From NCBI GenBank assembly GCA_038530285.1, contig JBCBCY010000004.1, positions 124,001 to 188,000 on the forward strand: a stretch of DNA of 64,000 bases. Direction: 5' to 3'. Shown here piece after piece: positions 51,002 through 59,519 of this stretch. Position 1 is the first letter of the stretch. Each line of letters opens with the position of its first letter. Under the pieces are notes generated by a model. The model ran no database searches. It saw only the letters and a program-made list of their open reading frames with translations, and had not been told where the DNA came from. Source of the stretch: JASJAR01 sp038530285. Its GTDB lineage: Bacteria; Pseudomonadota; Alphaproteobacteria; Rhodobacterales; Rhodobacteraceae. The position numbers and the translations under genes were made by a program.

Positions 51002-52152
51002 TCCTGCCGCCTGAGACCGACATCCTTTTTGTGTCCAACGGGCATGGTGAAGACGCGATTGCGGCCGCCATTCTTGACGAACTGGCCCCTGACCCGGCCC
51101 GGCGCGCGCGCATTGCCGCCTGGCCGCAGGTGGGCCATGGGCACCGGTATGCCGACCGGGGGATCGCGACATTGGGCCCCGAACACCACCTGCCCAGCGA
51201 AGGCTTCGGCACCGTCAGCCTGACCGCGTTCTTGAAAGATCTGCGCGCAGGCTTCATCGGCACCTATCTGGCACAGGCCCGCTTTGCCCGACGCCTGCGC
51301 GGCGCGCCTGCGTTGATGGTCGCCATCGGCGATGTGGTGCCTTTGCTGGCGGGCGCACTCTCAGGCATGCGCACCATCTTCTATTCCGCGCCCAAATCGG
51401 CCCATTATGGGGGCTATGATGGGCATGACTGGCTGGACCGGATGGCGATGAAACGCTGCGAGGCTGTATTGGCCCGCGATGCGCTGACCGCGCAGCGGCT
51501 GGCCAACAAAGGCGTGCCCGCGCAGTTTCTGGGCAATCCGGTCATGGACGGGCTTGAGGCCCCGGATGGCACGGGTCCCGGCGACACCGCGCGCGTGGTT
51601 CTGTTGGCGGGATCGCGCGCCGATGCTCTGGCCAATACCGCCACGCTTCTGGCCGGTCTCGCCGCGGCAACCCGCCCCTGCCACGGCGTGATTGCCGCCC
51701 ATGACGGGTTTGATACAGCGGCACTGGCGACGGCCCTGCCGCAAGGGTGGCGGGCGACGGGCACCGACCTGTCGCACGCCGGTGGCGCCACAGCAGAGGT
51801 GGTCAAGCACCGCTTCGCTGAGGCTTTGCAAAGTGCAGATATCGCCGTCGGCATGGCCGGCACCGCCAATGAACAGGCCGTAGGGGTTGGGCTTCCACTG
51901 ATCGCGGCCCCCGGGGCGGGCAACCAGGGGCCGGCCTTCCAGCGCATGAAAACGCGCTATTTTGGGGCGGCGGCCCGGTCCGTACCTGCCGACGCGGCCG
52001 CCATCGGGGCCGCCATTGACGCATTGCTCGCGGACCCAGCACTATGCGCAAAGATGGGCCAAGCGGGCCGCGCGCTTATGGGGCCACCAGGCGGGTCAGC
52101 CGCCATTGCGGCCCTGATCGCGCGCACCGCTGGCTGGGAGGCCGCGCCATGA
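50998..52152 (+). CDS. LpxB-related glycosyltransferase (lipid-A-disaccharide synthase-related)
   Basis: This 384-residue protein has the GT-B-type pattern of the LpxB-related family rather than strict LpxB. The N-terminus TDILFVSNGHGEDAIAAAILDEL has NGHGED in place of the AGEASGD of LpxB. The UDP-sugar side includes VVLLAGSRADALANTATLLAGL and MAGTANEQAVGVGLPLIAAPGAGNQGPAF. It overlaps the deacetylase-like gene (ATGA) and the GT2 gene (4 bp), so these three are co-translated. It may join two sugars or add a sugar to a lipid intermediate. Confidence 0.8.
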   Translation: MILPPETDILFVSNGHGEDAIAAAILDELAPDPARRARIAAWPQVGHGHRYADRGIATLGPEHHLPSEGFGTVSLTAFLKDLRAGFIGTYLAQARFARRLRGAPALMVAIGDVVPLLAGALSGMRTIFYSAPKSAHYGGYDGHDWLDRMAMKRCEAVLARDALTAQRLANKGVPAQFLGNPVMDGLEAPDGTGPGDTARVVLLAGSRADALANTATLLAGLAAATRPCHGVIAAHDGFDTAALATALPQGWRATGTDLSHAGGATAEVVKHRFAEALQSADIAVGMAGTANEQAVGVGLPLIAAPGAGNQGPAFQRMKTRYFGAAARSVPADAAAIGAAIDALLADPALCAKMGQAGRALMGPPGGSAAIAALIARTAGWEAAP

Positions 52153-53138
52153 CCCGCGAAATCGCGCCACAGGTCAGTGTGGTCATCACCACCCACAACG
52201 AAGAAGCGGGCATCGCGGGCACGCTGGATAGCTTAAAGGCGCAGACCGACGCCCCGGAGTTCGAGGTTGTCATGGTCGACGACCGGTCCACCGACGCCAC
52301 GATCGCGCGCGCCGAAGCCGTGAGGCTGGCAGGCTTGCGCGTGCTGCACAACGCACCCGATCCCGCTTCAGCGCTCACCACCCGGCAACAGGCGCTCGAC
52401 TTGGCGTTTCGCGCCGCCAAAGCGCCCGTGATCGTCACGCTGGACGGCGACAGCACCGTGCCCCAGGGCTGGGTGGCCGCCATGGCCGGGCCGATCTTGG
52501 CTGGTGATGGGCCCGCCGTGGCCGGCCCGATCACATTCGCGCCGCCCACCACCGCGGTGGCCCGCTGGCAGATCGCCGATGCGGCCTATTATTTTGAGGT
52601 CGCCGCCCGCCTGGCCCCTTACGGCGCGGGCGGGGTGTTCTTTGGGTCTTTCGCCTTCCGCGCTGACCTTTACACCGACATCGGCGGGTTTGACGCCATC
52701 GGTGGCGCGCTGACCGAAGACCTCGCGTTCGCGCGCGCCCTGCAAGCCGCAGGCCACCGCATCGCCTTTGTGCCCGGGCCAGGCCCCGTCGAGGTTGCCC
52801 CCTGCCCAAGCCGTGACGCCCTGATTGACCGCACGATCCGGGTCTCTGCCGGGCCGCCGTCGCTTCTGGCGGCCGTTTTGTCGATCTGGCCGCTGACGCT
52901 GATGCTCACGGCCCTTTTGGCCCCCTTTGGTCCGGGCCTCCTGGCGCTGTTTGTCCTGCGCTTTGCCGCCGGGGCCGCCTTTGTGCGCTACGCCATCAAG
53001 CGCACCGGCGCTGTGGCCCGCGGGCTGAACTGGCTGACCTATGAAATTCTGGCGATCGGCCTTGCGCTTTCGGTCCTGGCGCGCATACGTCAGGGCGGGG
53101 CGAAAACCAACTGGGGGGGCCAAAACTATGACCGATAG
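52149..53138 (+). CDS. Family 2 glycosyltransferase
   Basis: This 329-residue GT-A fold enzyme has SVVITTHNEEAGIAGTLDSL at the start, DDRSTDAT, TLDGDSTVPQGWVAAM (the DxD-type metal site) and ALTEDLAFARALQAAGHRI. Two or three hydrophobic helices follow in the last 90 residues (LIDRTIRVSAGPPSLLAAVL, LWPLTLMLTALLAPF, LALFVLRFAAG), so it is anchored to the inner membrane. It overlaps its neighbours on both sides. It probably adds a sugar to the saccharolipid or glycan made by this locus; donor and acceptor are unknown. Confidence 0.88.
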   Translation: MTREIAPQVSVVITTHNEEAGIAGTLDSLKAQTDAPEFEVVMVDDRSTDATIARAEAVRLAGLRVLHNAPDPASALTTRQQALDLAFRAAKAPVIVTLDGDSTVPQGWVAAMAGPILAGDGPAVAGPITFAPPTTAVARWQIADAAYYFEVAARLAPYGAGGVFFGSFAFRADLYTDIGGFDAIGGALTEDLAFARALQAAGHRIAFVPGPGPVEVAPCPSRDALIDRTIRVSAGPPSLLAAVLSIWPLTLMLTALLAPFGPGLLALFVLRFAAGAAFVRYAIKRTGAVARGLNWLTYEILAIGLALSVLARIRQGGAKTNWGGQNYDR

Positions 53139-53868
53139 GCCCACCCCGGTGCTCCGCGCTTATGCGCCTGCCGACCGGGCTGCCGTGCGCAAAATCTGCT
53201 GCGACACCGCCTACCGCAACAAGGGCGCGGACTACATGTTCGAAGACCGCGAAATCCACGCCGATTACTGGTCGTCCTATTACACCGACGTCACCCCGGA
53301 TGAGGTCCGCGTGGTCGAGTTGGACGGCGCCGTCATCGGCTATTTCTTCGGCTGCACCGACACGGCCGCGTTCCGCCGCCACATGGCGCGCCGGATCGTG
53401 CCGTCCTGCCTGGCGCGCGCGCTGTGGCGCCTTGCGACGGGGCGCTACAAAAATCCCGTCTCGCGGCGCTATCTGTGGTTCATGATCACCAAAGCCGCCC
53501 GCGAAGAGGCCGAAATGGACATGGACCGCTTCCCCGCCCACTACCATTGCAATCTTACGGATGCGTCGCGCGGGCTGAAGCTTTACACCCAGATGACGCT
53601 CGACTTTCTTGACCGGCTCGATGCCGCCGGCGTGCCCGGCATTCACGGCTTTATCACCGAACCGGCCAAACGCGGCGTCTGGGACATGTTCGAAAAGCGC
53701 TATTCGGAAAAAGTGAAACCCGAAAACGTGATGCGGACGCAAAAGCCCACGCAGGCGCTAGCCTATATCGTTGGCGATCAGACGCCGATGGTGAACCGTG
53801 GTTGGGGCTGCGATATCGGCCTTTACCGCGACTACATGCATTTTCTGCGCGAAAAGATGCGAATCTGA
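53128..53868 (+). CDS. GNAT-family N-acyltransferase
   Basis: This 246-residue cytoplasmic protein has the GNAT pattern. VLRAYAPADRAAVRKICCDTAYR is the first strand and helix, DEVRVVELDGAVIGYFFGCTD the middle strand, and PAHYHCNLTDASRGLKLYTQMTLDFLDRLDAAGVPGIHGF the CoA-binding core and helix. The basic loop ARALWRLATGRYKNPVSRRY is an insertion of about 30 residues. The start is ATG at 53128, overlapping the GT2 gene by 11 bp. It may acylate an amino-sugar, or a lipid head, in this locus. Confidence 0.8.
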   Translation: MTDRPTPVLRAYAPADRAAVRKICCDTAYRNKGADYMFEDREIHADYWSSYYTDVTPDEVRVVELDGAVIGYFFGCTDTAAFRRHMARRIVPSCLARALWRLATGRYKNPVSRRYLWFMITKAAREEAEMDMDRFPAHYHCNLTDASRGLKLYTQMTLDFLDRLDAAGVPGIHGFITEPAKRGVWDMFEKRYSEKVKPENVMRTQKPTQALAYIVGDQTPMVNRGWGCDIGLYRDYMHFLREKMRI

Positions 53869-53922
53869 CCGGCTTGAACTCCGCCTTGAACTCTGGCCCC
53901 GAACCGCGGAAGTGAACATGCG

Positions 53923-55143
53923 ATGAAACAGGTTGTCATCACGATCAACGGCCCGGGCGAAATCTCGGCCTGGCTGCGCCCCCTGGCCGCTGCGATCAAA
54001 GCCCGCGACCCGGATGTGCGCATTTTCGTGTGCCTTTTGCCTTGCGTCTATTCTTCGGGGTCTGAAAAGGCCGTGCTGGACGGAATCGCACATGTGGACG
54101 CGGCAGCCTCGGTTCGTGACAGCCTGAAACTGATCGCCTTTCGCACCTTTCCTGCGGGCCTTGACGCAGACGCCGCCACGCTGGTGGTGCGTCTGGGCGG
54201 TGATATGGTCCTGTCGAGCTGGTTGGCGCGCCGGATCAAGGCCCCGGCGTTCGCCTATACCGAACGTCCCAACCCGGTGCTGAAACGCTTTGACCGGATA
54301 TTCTACACCGGCCTCAACCCGATGCCTGACACCATCGGTGGCCGGGCCACGGAATACCTGGGCGAAATGATGGTCGATGCCGCTTTCGCCAAACGCGGCG
54401 GGCTCGAAGCCCCTGGCGTGGACGCCAAGGTGATCGGGGTCTTTCCCGGCTCGCGGTCCTACATGGCTGAATTCATGCTGCCGTATTATGCGCCTGCAAT
54501 TGATATGTTCGCCGCAGACCGCCCCGATGTGCGCTGGCTGATGGCCCGGTCGGACTTTGTCACCGACGATTGGCTGCGCGCCTTTCCTGCCCCACCCGAC
54601 ACGCGGAACTGGACCGCCGGACCTGTCACCTTCCACGAAGAGGCCGGCGCGCAATGGTTCACGACGCCGGCCGGCACAAAGATTGAGGTGCGCCCGAACG
54701 CTGAGGTCTTTCGTCAGATGAAGGCCGCGCTGACCATTCCCGGCACCAACACCGGCGAAATGGCCGCCGCCGGCATTCCCATGGTCACGGTGCTGCCGAC
54801 CTATCGCTATGTGGCCGAACACGTGCCCCTGCGCGGTTTGTCTGGCCATGTCAGCCGCCTGCCGTGGATCGGGATGAAGCTGAAAATCATGGCGACCGAG
54901 GCTGTTCTGCGAAACCCCGGCTTTCTGTCACAGGCCAACCGACGTGCCGGTCGCTTCATTGTGCCCGAACTGATCGGTCAGAACCTTCACGGTGACATCG
55001 CCCAGGCCCTGAAAGACCAGTTGGACGACACCGAAGGGGCAACGGGCCGCGAAATCCAGTCCATCATGGGCGCTCCAGGCACCGCCGACCGCTTCGCGGA
55101 CGAGGTCATCGCCCATTTCCAAGCGCACGCGGCAGCCGCTTAA
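53923..55143 (+). CDS. LpxB-like glycosyltransferase
   Basis: This 406-residue protein resembles lipid-A-disaccharide synthase more closely than the first LpxB-related protein does. The N-terminus is VVITINGPGEISAWLRPLAAAIK, with GPGEISAW in place of AGEASGD. VIGVFPGSRSYMAEFMLPYYAPA matches the LLPGSR...E block. The donor site is TIPGTNTGEMAAAGIPMVTVLPTYRYV. The C-terminal TADRFADEVIAHFQ block also fits. It is separated from GNAT by 54 bp and ends in a 4 bp overlap with the convergent DUF3108 gene. Two different LpxB-type enzymes in one locus suggest two glycosyl transfers. Confidence 0.8.
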   Translation: MKQVVITINGPGEISAWLRPLAAAIKARDPDVRIFVCLLPCVYSSGSEKAVLDGIAHVDAAASVRDSLKLIAFRTFPAGLDADAATLVVRLGGDMVLSSWLARRIKAPAFAYTERPNPVLKRFDRIFYTGLNPMPDTIGGRATEYLGEMMVDAAFAKRGGLEAPGVDAKVIGVFPGSRSYMAEFMLPYYAPAIDMFAADRPDVRWLMARSDFVTDDWLRAFPAPPDTRNWTAGPVTFHEEAGAQWFTTPAGTKIEVRPNAEVFRQMKAALTIPGTNTGEMAAAGIPMVTVLPTYRYVAEHVPLRGLSGHVSRLPWIGMKLKIMATEAVLRNPGFLSQANRRAGRFIVPELIGQNLHGDIAQALKDQLDDTEGATGREIQSIMGAPGTADRFADEVIAHFQAHAAAA

Positions 55144-55904
55144 GGGGCCGCGCGCCGTTCCAGGCTGACCACCCCGTAGACAGATTCGACATCTGCGCGC
55201 GCCACACTCCAGGTGCCATCGCCGTTGGGCGCATAGACCAGCCGAAAATCGAATGTCTCGCGGCGGCGCAACTCGGCCACCGTGAAGCCCGATATCCGGC
55301 GATACTCTGCTGCGCAAACCACCTCTTCGGCCGATTGGCGCAGCGGCCTCAGCGAGATGCTCGTGCGCCGCGCCCCGTCATAGATGAAGGACCCAAACCG
55401 GCACAATCGATCCCCCGGCGTGTCGCGAAACAACGCATAAAGGGCCGTCAAAAGATCAAGCGCATCGCCCTGCTGGCTGGGGTCCACACTGGGTCGGTCC
55501 GACACCCGCGGCGGTGTGAACACCGGCGGGTTCGGCACCCCGTTGTCATAAGTGATCGACAACGCGGTGTTGCGGTCGCCGATGTTGGCAAGCTCTTCAT
55601 AGCTTTGGGGCACAAAACGGCCCGATCTTATGCGCCCTTGGGTCTTTGCGGTGTAGCGCACCGATGTCAGCGCCCCGATCAGCCCGGTGGTGCGCAACTG
55701 GCCGGCCAGCGAATAGCGCCCCTGCCCTTCGACCCCGGAATAGGCAAAGATCCCCACCGGCACATTGCCAAGGAAAATGTCGTACACACCGCGGTCCTGG
55801 GCCGCCAATGGCGACGCCGCAGCCCAAAGGGCCACGACCGCGGCCCCGCATCGGGCGCGCCCGACGCCCCAAGGTCCCCGAAATATGTTGCGCTTTCGCC
55901 TCAT
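55140..55904 (-). CDS. DUF3108 domain-containing periplasmic protein
   Basis: This 254-residue protein has a signal peptide (the stretch ending ALWAAASPLAAQ, about residue 36). The following domain has YDIFLGNVPVGIFAYSGVEGQGRYSLAGQLRTTGLIGALTSVRYTAKTQGRIRSGRFVPQSYEE. This fits the DUF3108 pattern of a beta-rich envelope protein. Two cysteines (RLCRFG and EVVCAAE) may form a disulfide. The start ATG is at 55904; a GTG one codon upstream is an alternative. It is convergent with the LpxB-like gene. DUF3108 proteins have no settled function, but some are linked to outer-membrane lipid transport. Confidence 0.8.
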   Translation of the reverse strand: MRRKRNIFRGPWGVGRARCGAAVVALWAAASPLAAQDRGVYDIFLGNVPVGIFAYSGVEGQGRYSLAGQLRTTGLIGALTSVRYTAKTQGRIRSGRFVPQSYEELANIGDRNTALSITYDNGVPNPPVFTPPRVSDRPSVDPSQQGDALDLLTALYALFRDTPGDRLCRFGSFIYDGARRTSISLRPLRQSAEEVVCAAEYRRISGFTVAELRRRETFDFRLVYAPNGDGTWSVARADVESVYGVVSLERRAAP

Positions 55905-56039
55905 CACGCCTGAAACTCCGCCCTTGGCCCCGGCCTGTCAAACCAACTTCGCGCGCGCGCGCCGGTTTCTGCTCAAGGCGGCGTTTGCACAACGGCGTCA
56001 GTGCGCTATGACGCGCCAAGGTCAACTAAGAGCGAGCCC

Positions 56040-56588
56040 ATGCAAATCGACCCCACCCCGATCGAAGGCGTCTTTGTCATCACCCCCACCCGCCACGGGG
56101 ATGCGCGCGGGTTTTTCGCCGAAACCTGGAGTGCGGCAAAACTGGCCGAGGCGGGCCATGACTGGACCTTCGTGCAAGACAACCAGTCGCTTTCGGCCAC
56201 CAAGGGCACGCTGAGGGGCCTGCATTATCAGGCGCCACCCTACGCCCAGGCGAAATTGGTGCGCTGCGGGCGCGGCGCGGTGTGGGATGTGGCGGTGGAC
56301 ACGCGGCCAGGGTCGCCAACCTATGGCAAATGGTTTGGGGCCGAACTGTCTGCCGACAATGGCTGCCAGCTTTATATCCCGGCAGGGTTCCTGCACGGCT
56401 TTTCGACGCTGACGCCGGACGCTGAACTTTTGTACAAATGTTCCGCCCCCTACAACGGGGCGGCGGATGGGTCGGTGCACTATGCCAGTGCCGATCTCGG
56501 GATCGACTGGAAGCTCGACGGTGCCCCGGTTCTGTCTGACAAGGATCAAAACGCCCCCGATTTCAGCACTTGGCAGAACCCATTCTAA
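56040..56588 (+). CDS. rfbC: dTDP-4-dehydrorhamnose 3,5-epimerase
   Basis: This cupin-fold epimerase of 182 residues carries out the third step to dTDP-L-rhamnose. Family motifs are RGFFAETW, FVQDNQSLSATKGTLRGLHYQ with the catalytic His, DVAVDTRPGSPTYGKW, LYIPAGFLHGF and LLYKCSAPYN with the catalytic Tyr region. The start ATG at 56040 follows AAGAGCGAG; the 13 upstream codons of the frame are not part of the family. It is the first of four rhamnose genes on this strand. Confidence 0.95.
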   Translation: MQIDPTPIEGVFVITPTRHGDARGFFAETWSAAKLAEAGHDWTFVQDNQSLSATKGTLRGLHYQAPPYAQAKLVRCGRGAVWDVAVDTRPGSPTYGKWFGAELSADNGCQLYIPAGFLHGFSTLTPDAELLYKCSAPYNGAADGSVHYASADLGIDWKLDGAPVLSDKDQNAPDFSTWQNPF

Positions 56589-56733
56589 AAATCGCCGCCA
56601 CAGTGGCGGATGCCGGCCGGGATTGTCAGCCGCCCAGAAATTGGCGTTCACCTCGTCTTGCCGGGCCCGGCCAGCATGGGCTAGCAGATGATCCAGGGGC
56701 AAAGGGCTCCTTGAACGAAGGGAATGCGGTGCC

Positions 56734-57768
56734 GTGAAGCTACTTGTGACAGGTGGGGCGGGCTTTATCGGCTCAGCCGTTGTGCGTCTGGCGGTGGGCC
56801 GCGGATTGGACGTGGTCAACCTTGATGCGCTGACCTATGCAGGCTCGCTGACGAATGTGGCCAGCGTCGAGGGTGCGCCGGGCTATGCGTTCGAAGAGGT
56901 CGACATCCGCGACCGCGCCGCCCTTACGCGGGTGTTTGACACCCACGCGCCCGACGCGGTGATGCATCTGGCGGCCGAAAGCCATGTGGACCGGTCGATT
57001 GATGGCCCCGCCGCATTCATCGAAACCAATGTCACCGGCACGATGAATATGCTGGAAGCCGCCCGCGCCTATTGGGAAGGCAAAGGCAAGCCAGAGGGCT
57101 TTCGCTTCCACCACATTTCCACCGATGAGGTGTTCGGCAGCTTGGGCGAGACCGGCCAGTTCACCGAAACCACACCTTACGACCCCCGCAGCCCCTATTC
57201 GGCGTCAAAAGCCGCGTCCGATCATCTGGTGCGCGCCTGGCATGAAACCTACGGGCTGCCGATTGTGCTGACGAATTGTTCCAACAATTACGGGCCCTAC
57301 CACTTCCCCGAAAAGCTGATCCCGGTGGTCATCCTGGCCGCACTCGAAGGCCGCCCGATCCCGGTGTACGGGCAAGGCGTGAACGTGCGCGACTGGCTTT
57401 ATGTCGAAGACCACGCCGACGCGCTGTTGTGCGTGCTCGCCAAGGGCACGGTCGGTCAAAGCTATAACATCGGTGGCGAAAACGAAGTATCGAACATTGA
57501 TCTGGTCAAGAAGATCTGCGCTTTGCTGGACGAACGCCGCCCGGGTGGCGCGCCCCATGAAAAGCTGATCAAATTTGTCACCGACCGACCCGGCCACGAC
57601 ATGCGCTATGCGATTGATCCCACGCGCATCCGCAACGATCTGGGCTGGCGGCCATCGGTCACGCTGGATGAAGGCCTGGCGAAAACCGTCGATTGGTTTT
57701 TGGCAAATGAGGCCTGGTGGCAGCCCCTGCGCGAGATTGCCCGCGAACGCCGGGGGACCAAGGCATGA
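56734..57768 (+). CDS. rfbB: dTDP-glucose 4,6-dehydratase
   Basis: This extended SDR of 344 residues makes dTDP-4-keto-6-deoxyglucose. The Rossmann motif is KLLVTGGAGFIGSAVVRLAV. HISTDEVFGSLG (the catalytic Asp-Glu pair) and YSASKAASDHLVRAWH with YxxxK are complete. NCSNNYGPYHFPEKLIP is the RmlB hallmark. The start is GTG at 56734 with GAAGGGAATG upstream. It follows rfbC after 145 bp and overlaps rfbD by 4 bp. Confidence 0.95.
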   Translation: MKLLVTGGAGFIGSAVVRLAVGRGLDVVNLDALTYAGSLTNVASVEGAPGYAFEEVDIRDRAALTRVFDTHAPDAVMHLAAESHVDRSIDGPAAFIETNVTGTMNMLEAARAYWEGKGKPEGFRFHHISTDEVFGSLGETGQFTETTPYDPRSPYSASKAASDHLVRAWHETYGLPIVLTNCSNNYGPYHFPEKLIPVVILAALEGRPIPVYGQGVNVRDWLYVEDHADALLCVLAKGTVGQSYNIGGENEVSNIDLVKKICALLDERRPGGAPHEKLIKFVTDRPGHDMRYAIDPTRIRNDLGWRPSVTLDEGLAKTVDWFLANEAWWQPLREIARERRGTKA

Positions 57769-58625
57769 AGATCGCGGTTTTCGGCGGATCGGGCCAGGTC
57801 GCAACCGAATTGCGCCGCCGCGTGCCCGACGGCACAAAGATCGAGGTGTTCAGCCGCGCCGTGGCGGATTTCGAGAGCCCAGATCAGGTGTTCGACGTCG
57901 CGCGCGGCCTGAAAGCCGATGCCGCAATCAACGCGGTCGCCTACACCGCCGTCGACAAGGCCGAAGACGAACCCGACCGCGCCGAGACCGTCAATGGCGC
58001 CTCGGTGGCGGCCCTTTTGAACGGATGCGCCCAGGCCAGCGTGCCGCTGGTTCATATCTCAACCGATTACGTCTTTGACGGCACCGGCACCGACCCCTGG
58101 ACGCCGGAGGACAAAACAGCCCCCATCGGCGCCTACGGCAAAAGCAAACTGATCGGTGAGGCCGCCTTTGCCCAGCTGGCCGCCCATCCCGGCGTCGTGC
58201 TGCGCACATCCTGGGTGTTTTCCGCCCATGGCGGCAATTTCGTGAAAACCATGCTGAAATACGGTGCTGAGCGTGAGGTCATGCGCGTCGTCGATGACCA
58301 GATCGGCGGACCAACCCCGGCCGCAGACATCGCTGACGCCTGCTACACCATCGCGGCCGCCCTGAAAGACGGCGCCCCAGGTGGCATTCACCACTTTGCC
58401 GGCGCGCCCGACATCTCCTGGGCGGGGTTTGCAGAAGGCATCTTTGCCGCCAGCGGCATGGCCACGAAGGTCGAAAAGATCCCGGCGTCGGAATACCCGA
58501 CCCCCGCCGCGCGCCCGGCAAACTCTCGCCTTGATTGCTCATCATTAACAGAGACTTATGGGATCTCTCGCCCCGATTGGCGGGCAGGTTTACAAGACGT
58601 TTTAAAGGAGCTTGGGGCCATATGA
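57765..58625 (+). CDS. rfbD: dTDP-4-dehydrorhamnose reductase
   Basis: This short-type SDR of 286 residues reduces the 4-keto group to give dTDP-L-rhamnose. The nucleotide motif is IAVFGGSGQVATELRRR. The catalytic YxxxK is in APIGAYGKSKLIGE, with LVHISTDYVFDGTG before it, and the C-terminal NSRLDCSSLTETYGI fits RmlD. The ATG overlaps the rfbB stop (ATGA), and its own stop overlaps the rfbA start, so the three genes are tightly coupled. Confidence 0.95.
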   Translation: MKIAVFGGSGQVATELRRRVPDGTKIEVFSRAVADFESPDQVFDVARGLKADAAINAVAYTAVDKAEDEPDRAETVNGASVAALLNGCAQASVPLVHISTDYVFDGTGTDPWTPEDKTAPIGAYGKSKLIGEAAFAQLAAHPGVVLRTSWVFSAHGGNFVKTMLKYGAEREVMRVVDDQIGGPTPAADIADACYTIAAALKDGAPGGIHHFAGAPDISWAGFAEGIFAASGMATKVEKIPASEYPTPAARPANSRLDCSSLTETYGISRPDWRAGLQDVLKELGAI

Positions 58626-59491
58626 CCCAGCGCAAAGGTATTATTCTGGCCGGGGGCAGCGGCACCCGGCTTTACCCCATCACCATCGGCGTGTCGAAAC
58701 AGCTGATGCCGATCTACGACAAGCCGATGATCTATTATCCCCTGTCGGTCTTGATGCTGGCGGGCATCCGCGAGATTGCAATCATCACCACGCCCGCCGA
58801 CCAGGCGCAGTTCCAGAAACTTCTGGGCGATGGCAGCCAATGGGGCCTCACATTCGAATGGATCGTGCAACCGTCACCCGACGGCTTGGCGCAGGCCTAT
58901 CTTCTGGCCGAAGACTTCCTTGCGGGCGCGCCCTCGGCGATGGTGCTGGGCGACAACGTCTTTTTCGGCCACGGACTGCCGCAGATCCTGGCGCGGGCGG
59001 ATAAAACCACCCAGGGTGGTACGGTCTTTGGCTACCGCGTGGCCGATCCCGAACGCTACGGCGTGGTGGATTTCGACGGCGACACCGTGCGCGGGATCAT
59101 CGAAAAACCCCCCGTGCCCCCGTCAGACTATGCCGTCACGGGGCTTTACTTCCTTGATGGCACAGCGCCTGAGCGCGCGCGCGGGGTCGAACCGTCCGAC
59201 CGCGGCGAACTGGAAATCACAACGCTTCTGGAAACCTATCTTGCCGACGGTGGCCTGACGGTGGAACGTATGGGCCGCGGCTATGCCTGGTTGGATACCG
59301 GCACCCATGGCTCGCTTCTGGACGCGGGCAATTTCGTGCGCACCATTGAAGAACGCCAGGGCCAGCAGATCGGCTGCCCCGAAGAAATCGCCTATGAACA
59401 AGGCTGGATCGACGCGGCCGCACTTCTTGCAGCCGCCGACCGGTTCGGCAAATCAAGCTACGGGGCGTACCTGCGGGCACTGGCGGATTAG
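58622..59491 (+). CDS. rfbA: Glucose-1-phosphate thymidylyltransferase
   Basis: This enzyme of 289 residues joins glucose-1-phosphate and dTTP in the first step of dTDP-rhamnose synthesis. The N-terminus GIILAGGSGTRLYPITIGVSKQLMPIYDKPMIYYPLSVLM is canonical, and MVLGDNVFFGHGLP and GYAWLDTGTHGSLLDAGNFV complete the active site. The start ATG at 58622 overlaps the rfbD stop. The gene order C-B-D-A gives a complete pathway. It is convergent with the outer-membrane protein gene, 28 bp away. Confidence 0.96.
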   Translation: MTQRKGIILAGGSGTRLYPITIGVSKQLMPIYDKPMIYYPLSVLMLAGIREIAIITTPADQAQFQKLLGDGSQWGLTFEWIVQPSPDGLAQAYLLAEDFLAGAPSAMVLGDNVFFGHGLPQILARADKTTQGGTVFGYRVADPERYGVVDFDGDTVRGIIEKPPVPPSDYAVTGLYFLDGTAPERARGVEPSDRGELEITTLLETYLADGGLTVERMGRGYAWLDTGTHGSLLDAGNFVRTIEERQGQQIGCPEEIAYEQGWIDAAALLAAADRFGKSSYGAYLRALAD

Positions 59492-59519
59492 CCCGCCCGC
59501 AAACGCCGCGCGTCCGTGA

